A stretch of DNA of 64,000 bases, taken from the NCBI RefSeq assembly GCF_900155965.1, contig NZ_FTMG01000019.1:62001-126000 (forward strand), read 5' to 3'. This document shows, in pieces, positions 41,871-49,955 of this stretch. The position numbers and the translations under genes were made by a program. A model generated the notes under the pieces. That model searched no databases, was not told where the DNA came from, and worked only from the letters and a program-made list of their open reading frames with translations. Every line of letters begins with the position of its first letter. Position 1 is the first letter of the stretch. This DNA is from Mucilaginibacter lappiensis (GTDB taxonomy: Bacteria; Bacteroidota; Bacteroidia; Sphingobacteriales; Sphingobacteriaceae).

Positions 41871-42851
41871 TTATTGAATGATGATATTATTTCCCGTTCC
41901 TATGATTTTCATAGCAGGGGTTGTTCCTTTAATGGCATTCAATACATTGCTCAAGGGATCAGTCCATTTGATGGGGATGGTGATGGGAATATTACGCAGG
42001 GCGGCGTTCTCAATTTTGATATTCGCGTTGTAAGCCTGATTCAATACATCGATCAAACGTGATAGAGGTACTGCATTGGCGTTAAAGACAGACTCTTTAT
42101 AATAGCCATACAGGTTGTCAGTGCTTTTTTCAACCTTCAACTGTTTATCTTCCGGATTGATGCTCACCATTTCATTACGGTTTAACCTTACCGCATTATT
42201 ACTTCGGGTTACCTGTACAATTCCACTCTCTACAATGATCTGGGTGTTGTGTTCCTTGCTTTTTACGTTAAAGGCTGTGCCTACATCTTTAATGGTCACA
42301 TCATTCACATGCACAGTAAAGGGGGCTGCCTCATTATGCTTCACATCAAAAAAAGCCTCGCCCGTAAGCGTTATCTCACGCTTTGATTTAAAAGTACCCA
42401 CATAGCTTATACCCGAGTTTTTGTTCAGATGTACCACCGAACCATCGGGCAAGGTATCTACCCGTACCTGGTTTTTGGCCTGGATGTTCACCACCTGCGT
42501 AGCGGCATTTTGCTGGTACAGATAATAACCTATCCATCCGCCGCCTAGTACTAATACTGCTGCCGCAGCTATCTGTAGCCAATTGGTATTCCTCCTCATC
42601 GGAACCACTTTGGCCGGTTCTCTCTTAGGGGCAGCTCTTTTCTCCTTAAATTTCTCCCAGGCCTCGGCCTCACCCAGTGGACTAGCCTGCGCCAAACGCT
42701 TACTGGTTTCCAGGATAATTTTTACCTCTTCAAATTTTTTGGCGTTAGCGTCGCTGTCTCTTTTCCAGGTTTCAATTTCCTGCCTTTCGCCAGTGCTAGC
42801 CTCCCCCAAAATATATTTGATCAGTATATCTTCGCTCATATCCTGTTTCAT
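41871..42851 (-). CDS. FecR-type anti-sigma factor (second system)
   Basis: The protein has 326 residues. The N-terminal anti-sigma helical part (about 1-75) is followed by a membrane segment (LQIAAAAVLVLGGGWIGYYLY near 92-112), the FecR domain (VRVDTLPDGSVVHLNKNSGISY, then GEAFFDVKHNEAAPF) and a C-terminal DUF4974-like domain (PLSRLIDVLNQAYNANIKI). Its ATG overlaps the sigma gene's stop by four bases, so both are co-translated. The presumed partner on the outer membrane is the STN-repeat protein at 39534, because no TBDT with an STN domain lies nearby. Confidence 0.92.
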   Translation of the reverse strand: MKQDMSEDILIKYILGEASTGERQEIETWKRDSDANAKKFEEVKIILETSKRLAQASPLGEAEAWEKFKEKRAAPKREPAKVVPMRRNTNWLQIAAAAVLVLGGGWIGYYLYQQNAATQVVNIQAKNQVRVDTLPDGSVVHLNKNSGISYVGTFKSKREITLTGEAFFDVKHNEAAPFTVHVNDVTIKDVGTAFNVKSKEHNTQIIVESGIVQVTRSNNAVRLNRNEMVSINPEDKQLKVEKSTDNLYGYYKESVFNANAVPLSRLIDVLNQAYNANIKIENAALRNIPITIPIKWTDPLSNVLNAIKGTTPAMKIIGTGNNIIIQ

Positions 42852-43423
42852 GATCTAAACATATTAAATAGCATTAATGCAATTAGTGGTAAAAACTCTT
42901 TCATTTCTTTTCTTAATATCCGCAGCGCTTTGCCCATGTGGGTTTCTACCGTTTTTATAGATATATCCAGCTGGGTAGCTATTTCCTGGTATTTTAATTC
43001 CTGGAACCTGCTCAGCTGAAATATAGCCCGGCACTTTTCTGGCAGTTTACCCAGGGCCCGGCTTAAATGCTGCTCCAGTTCGCTCATTTTTAGTTTGCCA
43101 GCCGCATCATCTGTATCGTTCTTCATGGCATACGCTGTTGAGGTTTGATATTTTAATTGAACTTTTTGCCGCCTGATATAATTCAGGCTGTCATGATATA
43201 CCGATTTGTACAGGTACGATTTGATGGATGTTTGTATATGCGACCATTCGTTTTTTTCCCAGAGTTTAAGGAACAGCGATTGCACAATTTCTTCCGCCAC
43301 ATCCCAGTCCTTCAGTAACGAGAAAGCATACGCGTGGAGTTCCCTAAAGTGTTTTTTGAACAGCTGCTCAAAAACGGCTTCATTTTCATTGATCAATTCG
43401 GCCGTCATCTCCTTATTATCCAT
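42848..43423 (-). CDS. ECF-type sigma factor with hydrophobic tail
   Basis: The protein has 191 residues. Region 2 is near 20-80 (FEQLFKKHFRELHAYAFSLLKDWDVAEEIVQSLFLKLWEK) and region 4 near 120-170 (LPEKCRAIFQLSRFQELKYQEIATQLDISIKTVETHMGKAL). The C-terminus ends in a hydrophobic tail (FLPLIALMLFNMF). It is upstream of and overlaps the FecR gene. It is the best candidate to use the shared promoter block at 39473, 44193 and 45450. The block is not found upstream of the sigma gene itself. Confidence 0.92.
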   Translation of the reverse strand: MDNKEMTAELINENEAVFEQLFKKHFRELHAYAFSLLKDWDVAEEIVQSLFLKLWEKNEWSHIQTSIKSYLYKSVYHDSLNYIRRQKVQLKYQTSTAYAMKNDTDDAAGKLKMSELEQHLSRALGKLPEKCRAIFQLSRFQELKYQEIATQLDISIKTVETHMGKALRILRKEMKEFLPLIALMLFNMFRS

Positions 43424-43457
43424 TATTGGCTATTAGGTATTATTGAGAATCAAGATA

Positions 43458-43557
43458 TAAGAGTCAAGAATCAAGAGCTAAGATAAAAGTAAATTAATTT
43501 GCTATTGCTTTTCTTGTTTCCCGAATCTTGATTCTTGTCTCTTGATTCCTGACTCTT
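43458..43557. repeat. inverted repeat of AAGAGTCAAGAATC type
   Basis: AAGAGTCAAGAATCAAGAG (43458) and CTCTTGATTCCTGACTCTT (43539) pair over 19 bp with one mismatch. A related direct repeat is seen at 46885-46921. Confidence 0.6.
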
Positions 43558-43564
43558 ATTTTAA

Positions 43565-44143
43565 TTATTGAAATTTAAAGCCAACTCCCAGGCTAAAGAT
43601 ATTGACCTTTTGACCCAAATCTTTATTAACCTTGCTTAAGCCTAAACTGTAGCGGGCATCAAAAGTTAAGCTGCCAATATCAACACCAGCATCTAGTACA
43701 CCCCCGGCGCTAAATTTTTTGTACTTAAAGCCTTCCGGAGCAATTGGTGTTTTAAGGTTATAGTACAGATCCGGACCAGCAGATACCCTGAAGTTCAGAT
43801 CGGCAGTGTTCACAATCTTGTAACCTACCATTAAAGGTACGTTCAATTGCCTGAATTTAGCTTCATAGGAGTTTGAATTGAAGCGGTATTTATCGCTGAA
43901 GGTTACATAGTTTATCTCCGGCTGAAAATATATGGTTTGTCCGGCCCTGGCAAATACACCTGCGTTAAAACCTATTTTGCCCGATTTATCGTTAATAGCG
44001 CTCAGGCCTGTTTTTAAGGTAGAAAAGTTAACACCTGCCTTGATACCAAATTCAAGATCTGGTGATGACGACTGCGCTTTTGCAGAGCCTATCCCTAAAG
44101 TAACCAGGATAGCTGCTGTTGCAAATAATTTAATTGCTTTCAT
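43565..44143 (-). CDS. small outer-membrane beta-barrel, PorT-like
   Basis: ATG at 44143 gives 192 residues with signal peptide MKAIKLFATAAILVTLGIGSAKAQ. Ten or so alternating strands follow (FGIKAGVNFSTL, FQPEINYVTF, LMVGYKI, FRVSAGPDLYYNL) and it ends in FKFQ, a barrel-type C-terminus. It matches the PorT/OmpA-like 8-stranded barrel class. It carries the shared promoter block 50 bp upstream, so it probably belongs to the FecR/sigma regulon. An upstream start at 44167 adds eight polar residues and is less likely. Confidence 0.8.
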   Translation of the reverse strand: MKAIKLFATAAILVTLGIGSAKAQSSSPDLEFGIKAGVNFSTLKTGLSAINDKSGKIGFNAGVFARAGQTIYFQPEINYVTFSDKYRFNSNSYEAKFRQLNVPLMVGYKIVNTADLNFRVSAGPDLYYNLKTPIAPEGFKYKKFSAGGVLDAGVDIGSLTFDARYSLGLSKVNKDLGQKVNIFSLGVGFKFQ

Positions 44144-44192
44144 TTTTGGGTTTTTGTTTGTGATCATTTCTATTTATTGTGTTATTTGGTAG

Positions 44193-44218
44193 TATGACAC
44201 GCCCGGTAGACTTTACCC
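44193..44218 (-). promoter_or_regulatory. shared ECF-type promoter block (copy 2)
   Basis: On the minus strand GGGTAAA, ten bases, CGTGTCATA, upstream of the small barrel gene. Flanking bases (TCAGGGTAAAGT) also match copy 3. Confidence 0.75.
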
Positions 44219-44258
44219 TGACTGTGTTTTGAAAAAAATTTGATTTATACTAAAAGAG

Positions 44259-44336
44259 GGTGTCATGCTGAGCTAAGTCGAAGCATGGTGGTGTGGCCTC
44301 TGCGCTCTACCCTTCGACGGAGCTCAGCATGACACC
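44259..44336. repeat. long palindrome, dispersed-repeat type
   Basis: GGTGTCATGCTGAGCT and AGCTCAGCATGACACC are perfect 16-bp inverted arms with further pairing (GTCGAAG/CTTCGAC) inside. It lies between two co-directional genes and may act as terminator for the upstream one. Confidence 0.7.
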
Positions 44337-44352
44337 TTTCTTTTTGTATCGT

Positions 44353-45420
44353 CTACAAGGCCACCTGTATACCGGCTGTATAACCGAGATAGAATCCATA
44401 CAGGTCGCGGCCATCATGGCGTGTCCAACTGTTAATGTATTTTTTGGTCATCTCCCTGCCCTCTTCTGTATTGGTATTCACATAATTGATAGATGGCCCA
44501 GCGAATATCTCCACCTTATTCGCTATCCGGAATGATGGCATCAGCCTGAACGTTGATCTCCAATATTCGTCGCCGCCTTTAAAGCTTTCCAATCCATCAT
44601 TAACTAATTCTGTATTCAGGCGGAACGACTGGATGGTTAACACATGCGCGCCAAAACCGGCCTCGTAAGCATACTTTTGCTTTTTATTCTTGAAATTATA
44701 ACCAATACCCACAATACCATAAAACACTTTACCACCAGAGCGGAAGGTTAACAACGCGGTTTGATTTTGATCGAAGGTAGCGCCAAGGCTTTTTTCGCCG
44801 TTTTTGGCGACGTTTACAATACCTATTTGTGTACCTGCACTATCGGCAATGTTGATAAAGCCTATTTGTGTACCTTTTGATTTTTTAGCTACATTCATAA
44901 AACCGGCAATCTGTGTACCTTTATTATCACGGGCTATATTCATAAAACCAGCCAGTTGCAAGGTTGAAACATTACCGCCTTTATTCAAAAAGCCGGCTAT
45001 CTGGGCACCACTGCTGCTAGCTGCTATGTTAGCAAAGCCAGCCACGGCCACACCGTGGCCACCGCCATAAGTGTTTAAAAATCCGGCTACCATAGTACCA
45101 TCTGCATTTTTGCCTACATGGTTTGAAAATCCGGCTATCTGGAAACCACGCGCATCCTTATGGATAATATTGGAAAATCCGGCAATGGTAACCCCGCGTT
45201 CGGCGGCTGATACTCCGGCAATAAGGTTTAACGAAAAACTATTGGTATCACGAGGAGCATTTGTCCAGTTGCTGCTGAGCGGGTAAACTAAACCCACATT
45301 GGTGCGTGCCCGGTCATGATCCTGTGCCTGGGCATTGGTGCCTACTAATACTATTAAAAGAAATGTCCATATTTTTAAAATAGTTAATAAGAGGCTGTCA
45401 TTGTTAGTGTAAAAGTTCAT
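44353..45420 (-). CDS. AGLFN-type repeat surface protein without STN
   Basis: The protein has 355 residues with a signal peptide ending NAQAQ (about 31-33). About eight repeats of 18-20 residues with core GxQIAGFxN follow (GFQIAGFSNHVGKNADG, GAQIAGFLNKGG, GTQIAGFMNVAKKSK). A C-terminal part homologous to that of the STN-repeat protein comes last: NGEKSLG, FRSGGKVFYGIVGIGYNF, GFGAHV. It lacks the STN and carboxypeptidase-regulatory domains. It carries the same promoter block, so both repeat proteins are probably made together and might interact. Confidence 0.75.
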   Translation of the reverse strand: MNFYTNNDSLLLTILKIWTFLLIVLVGTNAQAQDHDRARTNVGLVYPLSSNWTNAPRDTNSFSLNLIAGVSAAERGVTIAGFSNIIHKDARGFQIAGFSNHVGKNADGTMVAGFLNTYGGGHGVAVAGFANIAASSSGAQIAGFLNKGGNVSTLQLAGFMNIARDNKGTQIAGFMNVAKKSKGTQIGFINIADSAGTQIGIVNVAKNGEKSLGATFDQNQTALLTFRSGGKVFYGIVGIGYNFKNKKQKYAYEAGFGAHVLTIQSFRLNTELVNDGLESFKGGDEYWRSTFRLMPSFRIANKVEIFAGPSINYVNTNTEEGREMTKKYINSWTRHDGRDLYGFYLGYTAGIQVAL

Positions 45421-45449
45421 GTCTATATGATTTATCGTGTATTTGGAGC

Positions 45450-45475
45450 TATGACACGCCCCATGAACTTTACCC
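45450..45475 (-). promoter_or_regulatory. shared ECF-type promoter block (copy 3)
   Basis: On the minus strand GGGTAAA, ten bases, CGTGTCATA, 30 bp upstream of the AGLFN-repeat gene's start. The remainder of the 315-bp gap 45421-45735 holds decayed inverted repeats (near 45498-45656) and the promoter of the next gene. Confidence 0.75.
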
Positions 45476-45676
45476 TGACTCTGTTTTAAAAAAATTTAGA
45501 GATAGAACGGAGAACCGGAAACAGAATCGAGAGACAGAGTTGAGAGCCCGGTTTCGAAGACAAAGCCGAGCGCCAGGTTCCAGAGATAAAATCCAGAGTG
45601 TGTACCTTAGAGTCCGGCTCACGATTCTGATACTGACTCTCCGCACCGGCTCTCTATTTAAAAAAAGGTAAAAAAC

Positions 45677-45704
45677 TGTAACATTTTACTCCCCCGTGCG
45701 AATA
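45677..45704 (+). promoter_or_regulatory. candidate ECF promoter of the third sigma gene
   Basis: TGTAAC (45677-45682) and CGTGCGAATA (45695-45704), a GTAAC/CGTC-like pair of the kind seen at self-regulated ECF genes in this phylum (from memory). Confidence 0.4.
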
Positions 45705-45735
45705 ATTGGTACAACACAATCATCGTAGATATTAA

Positions 45736-46239
45736 ATGAGTAATCAACAAGAGGAAATATTTTTAACCGTAATTGAACAGAACAAAGGGATCATTTACAA
45801 GATCGCCAATTCGTTCAAGAAGGATGAAAATGATAAAAAGGACCTGGTGCAGGAAATCATCTTTCAGCTTTGGCGGGCCTTTCCCAGTTTTGATGACCGC
45901 AGTAAACTATCTACCTGGATGTACCGGGTGTCGCTCAATGTGGCTATCAGCTCCTATCGGAAAGAAAAAAAGAAGAATGATGTGATAGTCCCTTTGGCTG
46001 AAAGTATGATGGATTTTAGCGAGGAAGCAGAGGCATCACCCGAAACACAAATTAACCTCCTGCAACAGTTTATTAACGAGCTAAAGGAGCTGGACAGGGC
46101 CCTGATGCTGCTTTACCTGGAAGAAAAAAGCGGCAAGGAAATAGCCGAGATACTGGGTTTGTCTGAAGCAAACGTCAGGACGAAGACCAACCGCATTAAA
46201 GAACAATTAAAACAAAAATTTTCAAAAATTAACGCTTAA
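45736..46239 (+). CDS. ECF-type sigma factor (third)
   Basis: The protein has 167 residues. Region 2 (NKGIIYKIANSFKKDENDKKDLVQEIIFQLWRAFPSFDDRSKLSTWMYRVSLNVA, about 14-68) and region 4 (LDRALMLLYLEEKSGKEIAEILGLSEANVRTKTNRIKEQL, about 118-158) are complete. Unlike the two FecR-linked sigmas it has no hydrophobic tail. The next gene starts four bases after its stop and encodes a membrane protein, a likely anti-sigma partner. Confidence 0.9.
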   Translation: MSNQQEEIFLTVIEQNKGIIYKIANSFKKDENDKKDLVQEIIFQLWRAFPSFDDRSKLSTWMYRVSLNVAISSYRKEKKKNDVIVPLAESMMDFSEEAEASPETQINLLQQFINELKELDRALMLLYLEEKSGKEIAEILGLSEANVRTKTNRIKEQLKQKFSKINA

Positions 46240-46243
46240 TACC

Positions 46244-46888
46244 ATGGAAGAGTCTACAATAAAACAAATGTGGCGAGATTACGATCAGAAGCTGGAAAGA
46301 GCATTGCAGCTCAATTATAAGATCATCAGGGAAATGCAAACCAAAAAAATAGAGGATCACATAAACTCGTTTCGCCGCAACCAGGTTTTTGGCGTGGTGG
46401 TAGGTATACTATTTACCGTTTTCCTGGTTTTCCTGGTGGTCAATAGCCTTAATAATATCTATTTCGCTATTTCAATTGGTCTTATCGCCTTGTTCAATGT
46501 TTTTGCTGTAGCCGCCTATATCAGACACCTGGCTATGTTAGAACGCGTGAGCATTACCGATACAATCACCCACACACAAGAAAAGCTGGCAGTTATACAA
46601 AGCTCCTTTAACATGGTAAGCAGAATAATGATACTGCAAACCCCTTTTTGGTGCACGTTTTGGTATAATCAGCAACTGGTTAATCATGGGGGAACAACAT
46701 TTTGGGCCATTAACCTTACCGTTCTTGCTTTATTTACTATACTGTCTGTCTATTTATTCAATACATTAACATATAAAAACATTCACCGTAAATGGGTCAG
46801 AAGCTTTATTGAAAGTTTTGGGGGCAAGAAGATCATTAAAGCCATGGAGTTTTTGAAGGAGATAGAGGAGTATAAAACAGAGAGTTAA
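46244..46888 (+). CDS. membrane protein, candidate anti-sigma partner
   Basis: The protein has 214 residues. The N-terminal 45 residues are cytosolic and charged (IKQMWRDYDQKLERALQLNYKIIREMQ), then two membrane helices (FGVVVGILFTVFLVFLVV and FAISIGLIALFNVFAVAAYI), a loop, and a second pair (SRIMILQTPFWCTFW and FWAINLTVLALFTILSVYLF). A basic and acidic tail ends it. It is four bases after the sigma gene. Membrane proteins of this size commonly hold a sigma factor in Bacteroidota, but no known anti-sigma domain is recognised. Confidence 0.7.
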   Translation: MEESTIKQMWRDYDQKLERALQLNYKIIREMQTKKIEDHINSFRRNQVFGVVVGILFTVFLVFLVVNSLNNIYFAISIGLIALFNVFAVAAYIRHLAMLERVSITDTITHTQEKLAVIQSSFNMVSRIMILQTPFWCTFWYNQQLVNHGGTTFWAINLTVLALFTILSVYLFNTLTYKNIHRKWVRSFIESFGGKKIIKAMEFLKEIEEYKTES

Positions 46889-46957
46889 GAGAGAGTCAAG
46901 AATTAAGAGTTAAGAATCAAGAAATTTGACCGTAGTTTCTAAAATCATATTTTTCAG

Positions 46958-47284
46958 TTCCCTCCCCACGGGAGTGGCAATGTCATTAAGTTAAGGGGAA
47001 ACGCAAAAGCAATTCAGCAAAAGCCCCCTCTAAACGGCGAAGCCCTCATGTAATAATCTCCCCCGGAAGAGGAGACTTAGCTTCAATTTTTTAAAGTCCT
47101 CCCTACCGGGGAGGATTTAGGTGGGGCTCCATGTGCTTAACTTAATGACATTGACGGGAGGGGTGTGGTGGGGTTGAGCGTAAATGCAGGGAGGGGGTTT
47201 ATACAGCTGGCTTAAACTTGCCCGACGGTTAAACCCCTTCCTCCCCTTCTCCGAGGAAGGAATCGCACAGGGCCTTGGCTTTTT
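46958..47284. repeat. dispersed repeat, interrupted copy
   Basis: Matches the repeat at 41443: TTCCCTCCCCAC... then GGGAGGGGTGTGG...GCAGGGAGGGGGTTT and AAACCCCTTCCTCCCCTTC to GGAATCGCACAGGGC. An insertion splits it at the ACGGGAG position. The 446-bp gap 46889-47334 also holds tandem AAGAGTCAAGAATTAAGAG-type sequence at its left edge and no gene. Confidence 0.75.
46975..47153. mobile_element. MITE-like insertion with target duplication
   Basis: CAATGTCATTAAGTTAAG (46978-46995) and CTTAACTTAATGACATTG (47136-47153) are perfect 18-bp inverted repeats about 140 bp apart. ACGGGAG stands on both sides (46968-46974 and 47154-47160), and the sibling repeat at 41443 has one copy (ACAGGAG) at the same place. 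No transposase is inside, so it is non-autonomous. Confidence 0.7.
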
Positions 47285-47334
47285 AATGGAATTAAATATT
47301 AACTTAATCACTAATTCAGTAATTAAAAATCCCT

Positions 47335-47700
47335 ATGGGCGAACTACTAATAAAACGAATATATAGCCCGGCCGAAAAAGCAGACGGACTGCGCGTACTG
47401 GTAGACCGACTGTGGCCGCGTGGTGTAACCAAAGAACGGGCGCAAATTGACCGCTGGATGAAGGATGTAGCCCCATCAACCGAGCTACGCAAACAGTTTC
47501 ATGGCAACCCGCAAAACTGGACAGAATTTCAGCACAACTACATCGCGGAGCTACAACAAGCCCCGGAAGCCGTTAATGAACTGGCAGAACTGATCAAGAC
47601 CCATGACACGGTTACACTATTGTATTCGGTTCATGACGAACAGCAAAATCACGCGGTGATATTACGAGAGTTTTTATTGACGGTATTGAGAAATCGTTAA
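47335..47700 (+). CDS. DUF488 family protein
   Basis: The protein has 121 residues. It has the DUF488 signature: IYSPAEKADGLRVLVDRLWPRGVTKE, then WMKDVAPSTELRKQFH and the closing TLLYSVHDEQQNHAVIL. Its molecular function is unknown. It is a single-gene unit preceded by the repeat-rich gap. Confidence 0.88.
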   Translation: MGELLIKRIYSPAEKADGLRVLVDRLWPRGVTKERAQIDRWMKDVAPSTELRKQFHGNPQNWTEFQHNYIAELQQAPEAVNELAELIKTHDTVTLLYSVHDEQQNHAVILREFLLTVLRNR

Positions 47701-47802
47701 AGGCTCGCAGCACTAATTGATGAATGATCTTTTAAACACAAAAAGAATATGTCAAGGACATGGGGTTTTGTATGTGCAAATAAAATCCCGGCCCGGCTAT
47801 TT

Positions 47803-49698
47803 TTAAAACCTTCTCCTTTGAAGAGGGTTGGGTGAGGTCTTCCTTCCCTTCACCAGCATTTTCATACGCTGCCTTTTAAGGGATATTTTCACATAAGGCT
47901 GCTGGGTTTTATCAGCCTCCATTTTAAAGGCCGAAATGATATCCCGGTAGGATAATATCCCCATCACCTGCTCTTCGCCGGATGACAATACCGGCAATAC
48001 CTCCACATCTGTTTTTGACATCATTTCCATCGCGTAACGCAGTGTATCGTTACTTTTAACTGAGGCCCACACCTCTTTTTTGAGCATATCCTCCAAAGGC
48101 AAGGCCGGATCAAGGCTACTGTTATAAATATCCGTCAGCTTTAAAGTACCGTTAAATTCGCCATCATTATTTACTACAATGAGGTAATTGTCATGGATAT
48201 TATTGGTACTTGCCCAGGCACGTACATCGGCGATACTGTTATTAAGGTTAATGACCGTTGCTTCGTCATTGATCACCTGCGAAACTACCATTTTTTGTAG
48301 GAGGTCGGGCTCAAAGGAATCAGGCGTAAAAATACCACGGCGGGCTATCTTTTCGGTCATAATGGTGTTCTCCATCAGGAAAAACGAAACCATGTAGGCC
48401 GCAGTACAGGCACCTAGCAAAGGCAACAGTGCATGCGACTGCATGGTGGCCTCCAGCGCGAAAGTGATACTGGTTAAATAGGCCCTCGAAGCCCCTGCAA
48501 ACATGGCCGACATGCCGATCAGTGCAGCCATCGGAATGCTAATACCCGAGTTAGGGAACACCAATAAAATAAGCGTGCCTATAAGCGCCCCGGCAGCTCC
48601 CCCCATCGTAAGTAAAGGGGCGAGCGTGCCACCCGATGTACCGCTACCCAGCGCGATGGCCCAGGACAAAAATTTTAAAAACAACAGGTTGCAAATAATG
48701 ATCAGCGGCCATTTGCCCGATAGTAAGCCCGTAATATTATCGTATCCAACACCCAACGTATGCGGCGCAAAAAAGCCGATAACGCCTACAGCCAAACCGC
48801 CGATAGCCGGCCACCAGATCCAGTGAATGGGTAGTTTTTCGAAATTGTCTTCAATAATGTATACTATTTTGGTGATGCCTAAGGATAAAAAGCCGATGAT
48901 GATACCCATAAAACTGTAAATACCCAAGGCCAGGTTTGATGGCGAAGGCAGATCGGGCATGGGAAATACCGGGCCTGCCTCAAACAGCAAATGATGACCC
49001 GCTGCACCCGTGATACAGGCTAAAGCCACAGGCAGGATAGCCTTTGGCGAAAACTCAAACAACAACAATTCAATAGCCAGGAACACCGCTGCTATAGGCG
49101 TACCAAAAATAGCCGACATACCCGCCGTGGCCCCTGCCGCCAGGATGATCTTCCGCTCGTTGGCAGTTATCCGGAACAGCTGTCCCAAAGTTGATCCTAA
49201 AGCGCCGCCCGTGGCTATAATGGGTCCTTCGGCACCAAACGGACCGCCGGTACCTATAGCTATAGCTGATGATATGGGTTTTAGAAAAGTAATGGCCGGG
49301 TTGATGTTACTTTCGTTTACCAATATCTGTTCCATAGCCTCTGGGATACCATGCCCGCGGATAGCCTTTGAACCATAAAAAGCCATAATACCCACCAACA
49401 CACCGCCAATAGCCGGAATAATAATAACCCATGACCCCAGATGATTACCAGCTGGCGAATGAAAACCCAGGCTGAACGAACCATAAAAAGAAATATTGGT
49501 AACCAGATTGATCAAATAGATCAAAACCTTGGCGATAAGGCTGATAGCAATTGCCACCGTTATCGATAAACAGGAAATAAACAGGAGTCGTTTCTTTTGG
49601 ATAAAACCGTTTCCGGAATTGGATGGGTTCTCTATATAATTTAACGCGGGCGATATGGGTATCCCAGCTTTATTTGCGGCTTTTTTTAATGGTTCCAT
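47803..49698 (-). CDS. ClC-type chloride channel/antiporter with CBS domains
   Basis: The protein has 631 residues. ClC motifs are present: GHGIPEA, GAEGP with the gating glutamate, GTSGGTLAPLL and many helices (45-455). Two CBS domains follow (about 470-600: DNYLIVVNNDGEFNGTLKL and VEVLPVLSSGEEQVMGILSYRDII). The kept gating glutamate suggests a H+/Cl- exchanger. The last residues TSPNPLQRRRF are encoded by a dispersed repeat, so the natural end of the protein has been replaced. It is divergent from the Crp-like regulator, 258 bp away. Confidence 0.9.
   Translation of the reverse strand: MEPLKKAANKAGIPISPALNYIENPSNSGNGFIQKKRLLFISCLSITVAIAISLIAKVLIYLINLVTNISFYGSFSLGFHSPAGNHLGSWVIIIPAIGGVLVGIMAFYGSKAIRGHGIPEAMEQILVNESNINPAITFLKPISSAIAIGTGGPFGAEGPIIATGGALGSTLGQLFRITANERKIILAAGATAGMSAIFGTPIAAVFLAIELLLFEFSPKAILPVALACITGAAGHHLLFEAGPVFPMPDLPSPSNLALGIYSFMGIIIGFLSLGITKIVYIIEDNFEKLPIHWIWWPAIGGLAVGVIGFFAPHTLGVGYDNITGLLSGKWPLIIICNLLFLKFLSWAIALGSGTSGGTLAPLLTMGGAAGALIGTLILLVFPNSGISIPMAALIGMSAMFAGASRAYLTSITFALEATMQSHALLPLLGACTAAYMVSFFLMENTIMTEKIARRGIFTPDSFEPDLLQKMVVSQVINDEATVINLNNSIADVRAWASTNNIHDNYLIVVNNDGEFNGTLKLTDIYNSSLDPALPLEDMLKKEVWASVKSNDTLRYAMEMMSKTDVEVLPVLSSGEEQVMGILSYRDIISAFKMEADKTQQPYVKISLKRQRMKMLVKGRKTSPNPLQRRRF
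47806..47845. repeat. dispersed repeat inside the ClC 3' end
   Basis: CCTTCTCCTTTGAAGAGGG then TTGGGTGAGG, the same family as the repeat at 49839. It provides the last codons and the stop of the ClC gene. Confidence 0.65.
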
Positions 49699-49838
49699 TT
49701 TGATGATGCCAGCAAATGATTGTTTGGGCCAGCTTTTCGGGGTACAAAATTAGAATTTTTTTATTATAAATATTGCATAAACAATATAAATAAAAAATTA
49801 ATTTTATATTTTTACATGAATTATATTATTTAAACAAT

Positions 49839-49925
49839 AAAACCATCACCCTACCCTCTCCTTTGGAGAGGGTTCTATATAGTTTTTGTTTCAAAGTCCT
49901 CTCCTTGGAGAGGATTAGGTGAGGT
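49839..49925. repeat. dispersed hairpin repeat pair upstream of Crp-like gene
   Basis: CACCCTACCCTCTCC-TTTGGAGAGGG, then AGTCCTCTCCTTGGAGAGGA and TTAGGTGAGG: two related hairpins. With 47806 they flank the ClC gene in opposite orientation. Confidence 0.6.
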
Positions 49926-49955
49926 GAATTTTTTATTATTGCATACGCAACATTT

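Noticed and set aside
44804..45286. Two proline-rich plus-strand frames across the AGLFN-repeat gene
   Set aside because: They mirror the repeated codons of the minus-strand gene and have no start signal of their own.
47117..47366. Short frames across the 46958-47284 repeat
   Set aside because: They are translations of a non-coding dispersed repeat.
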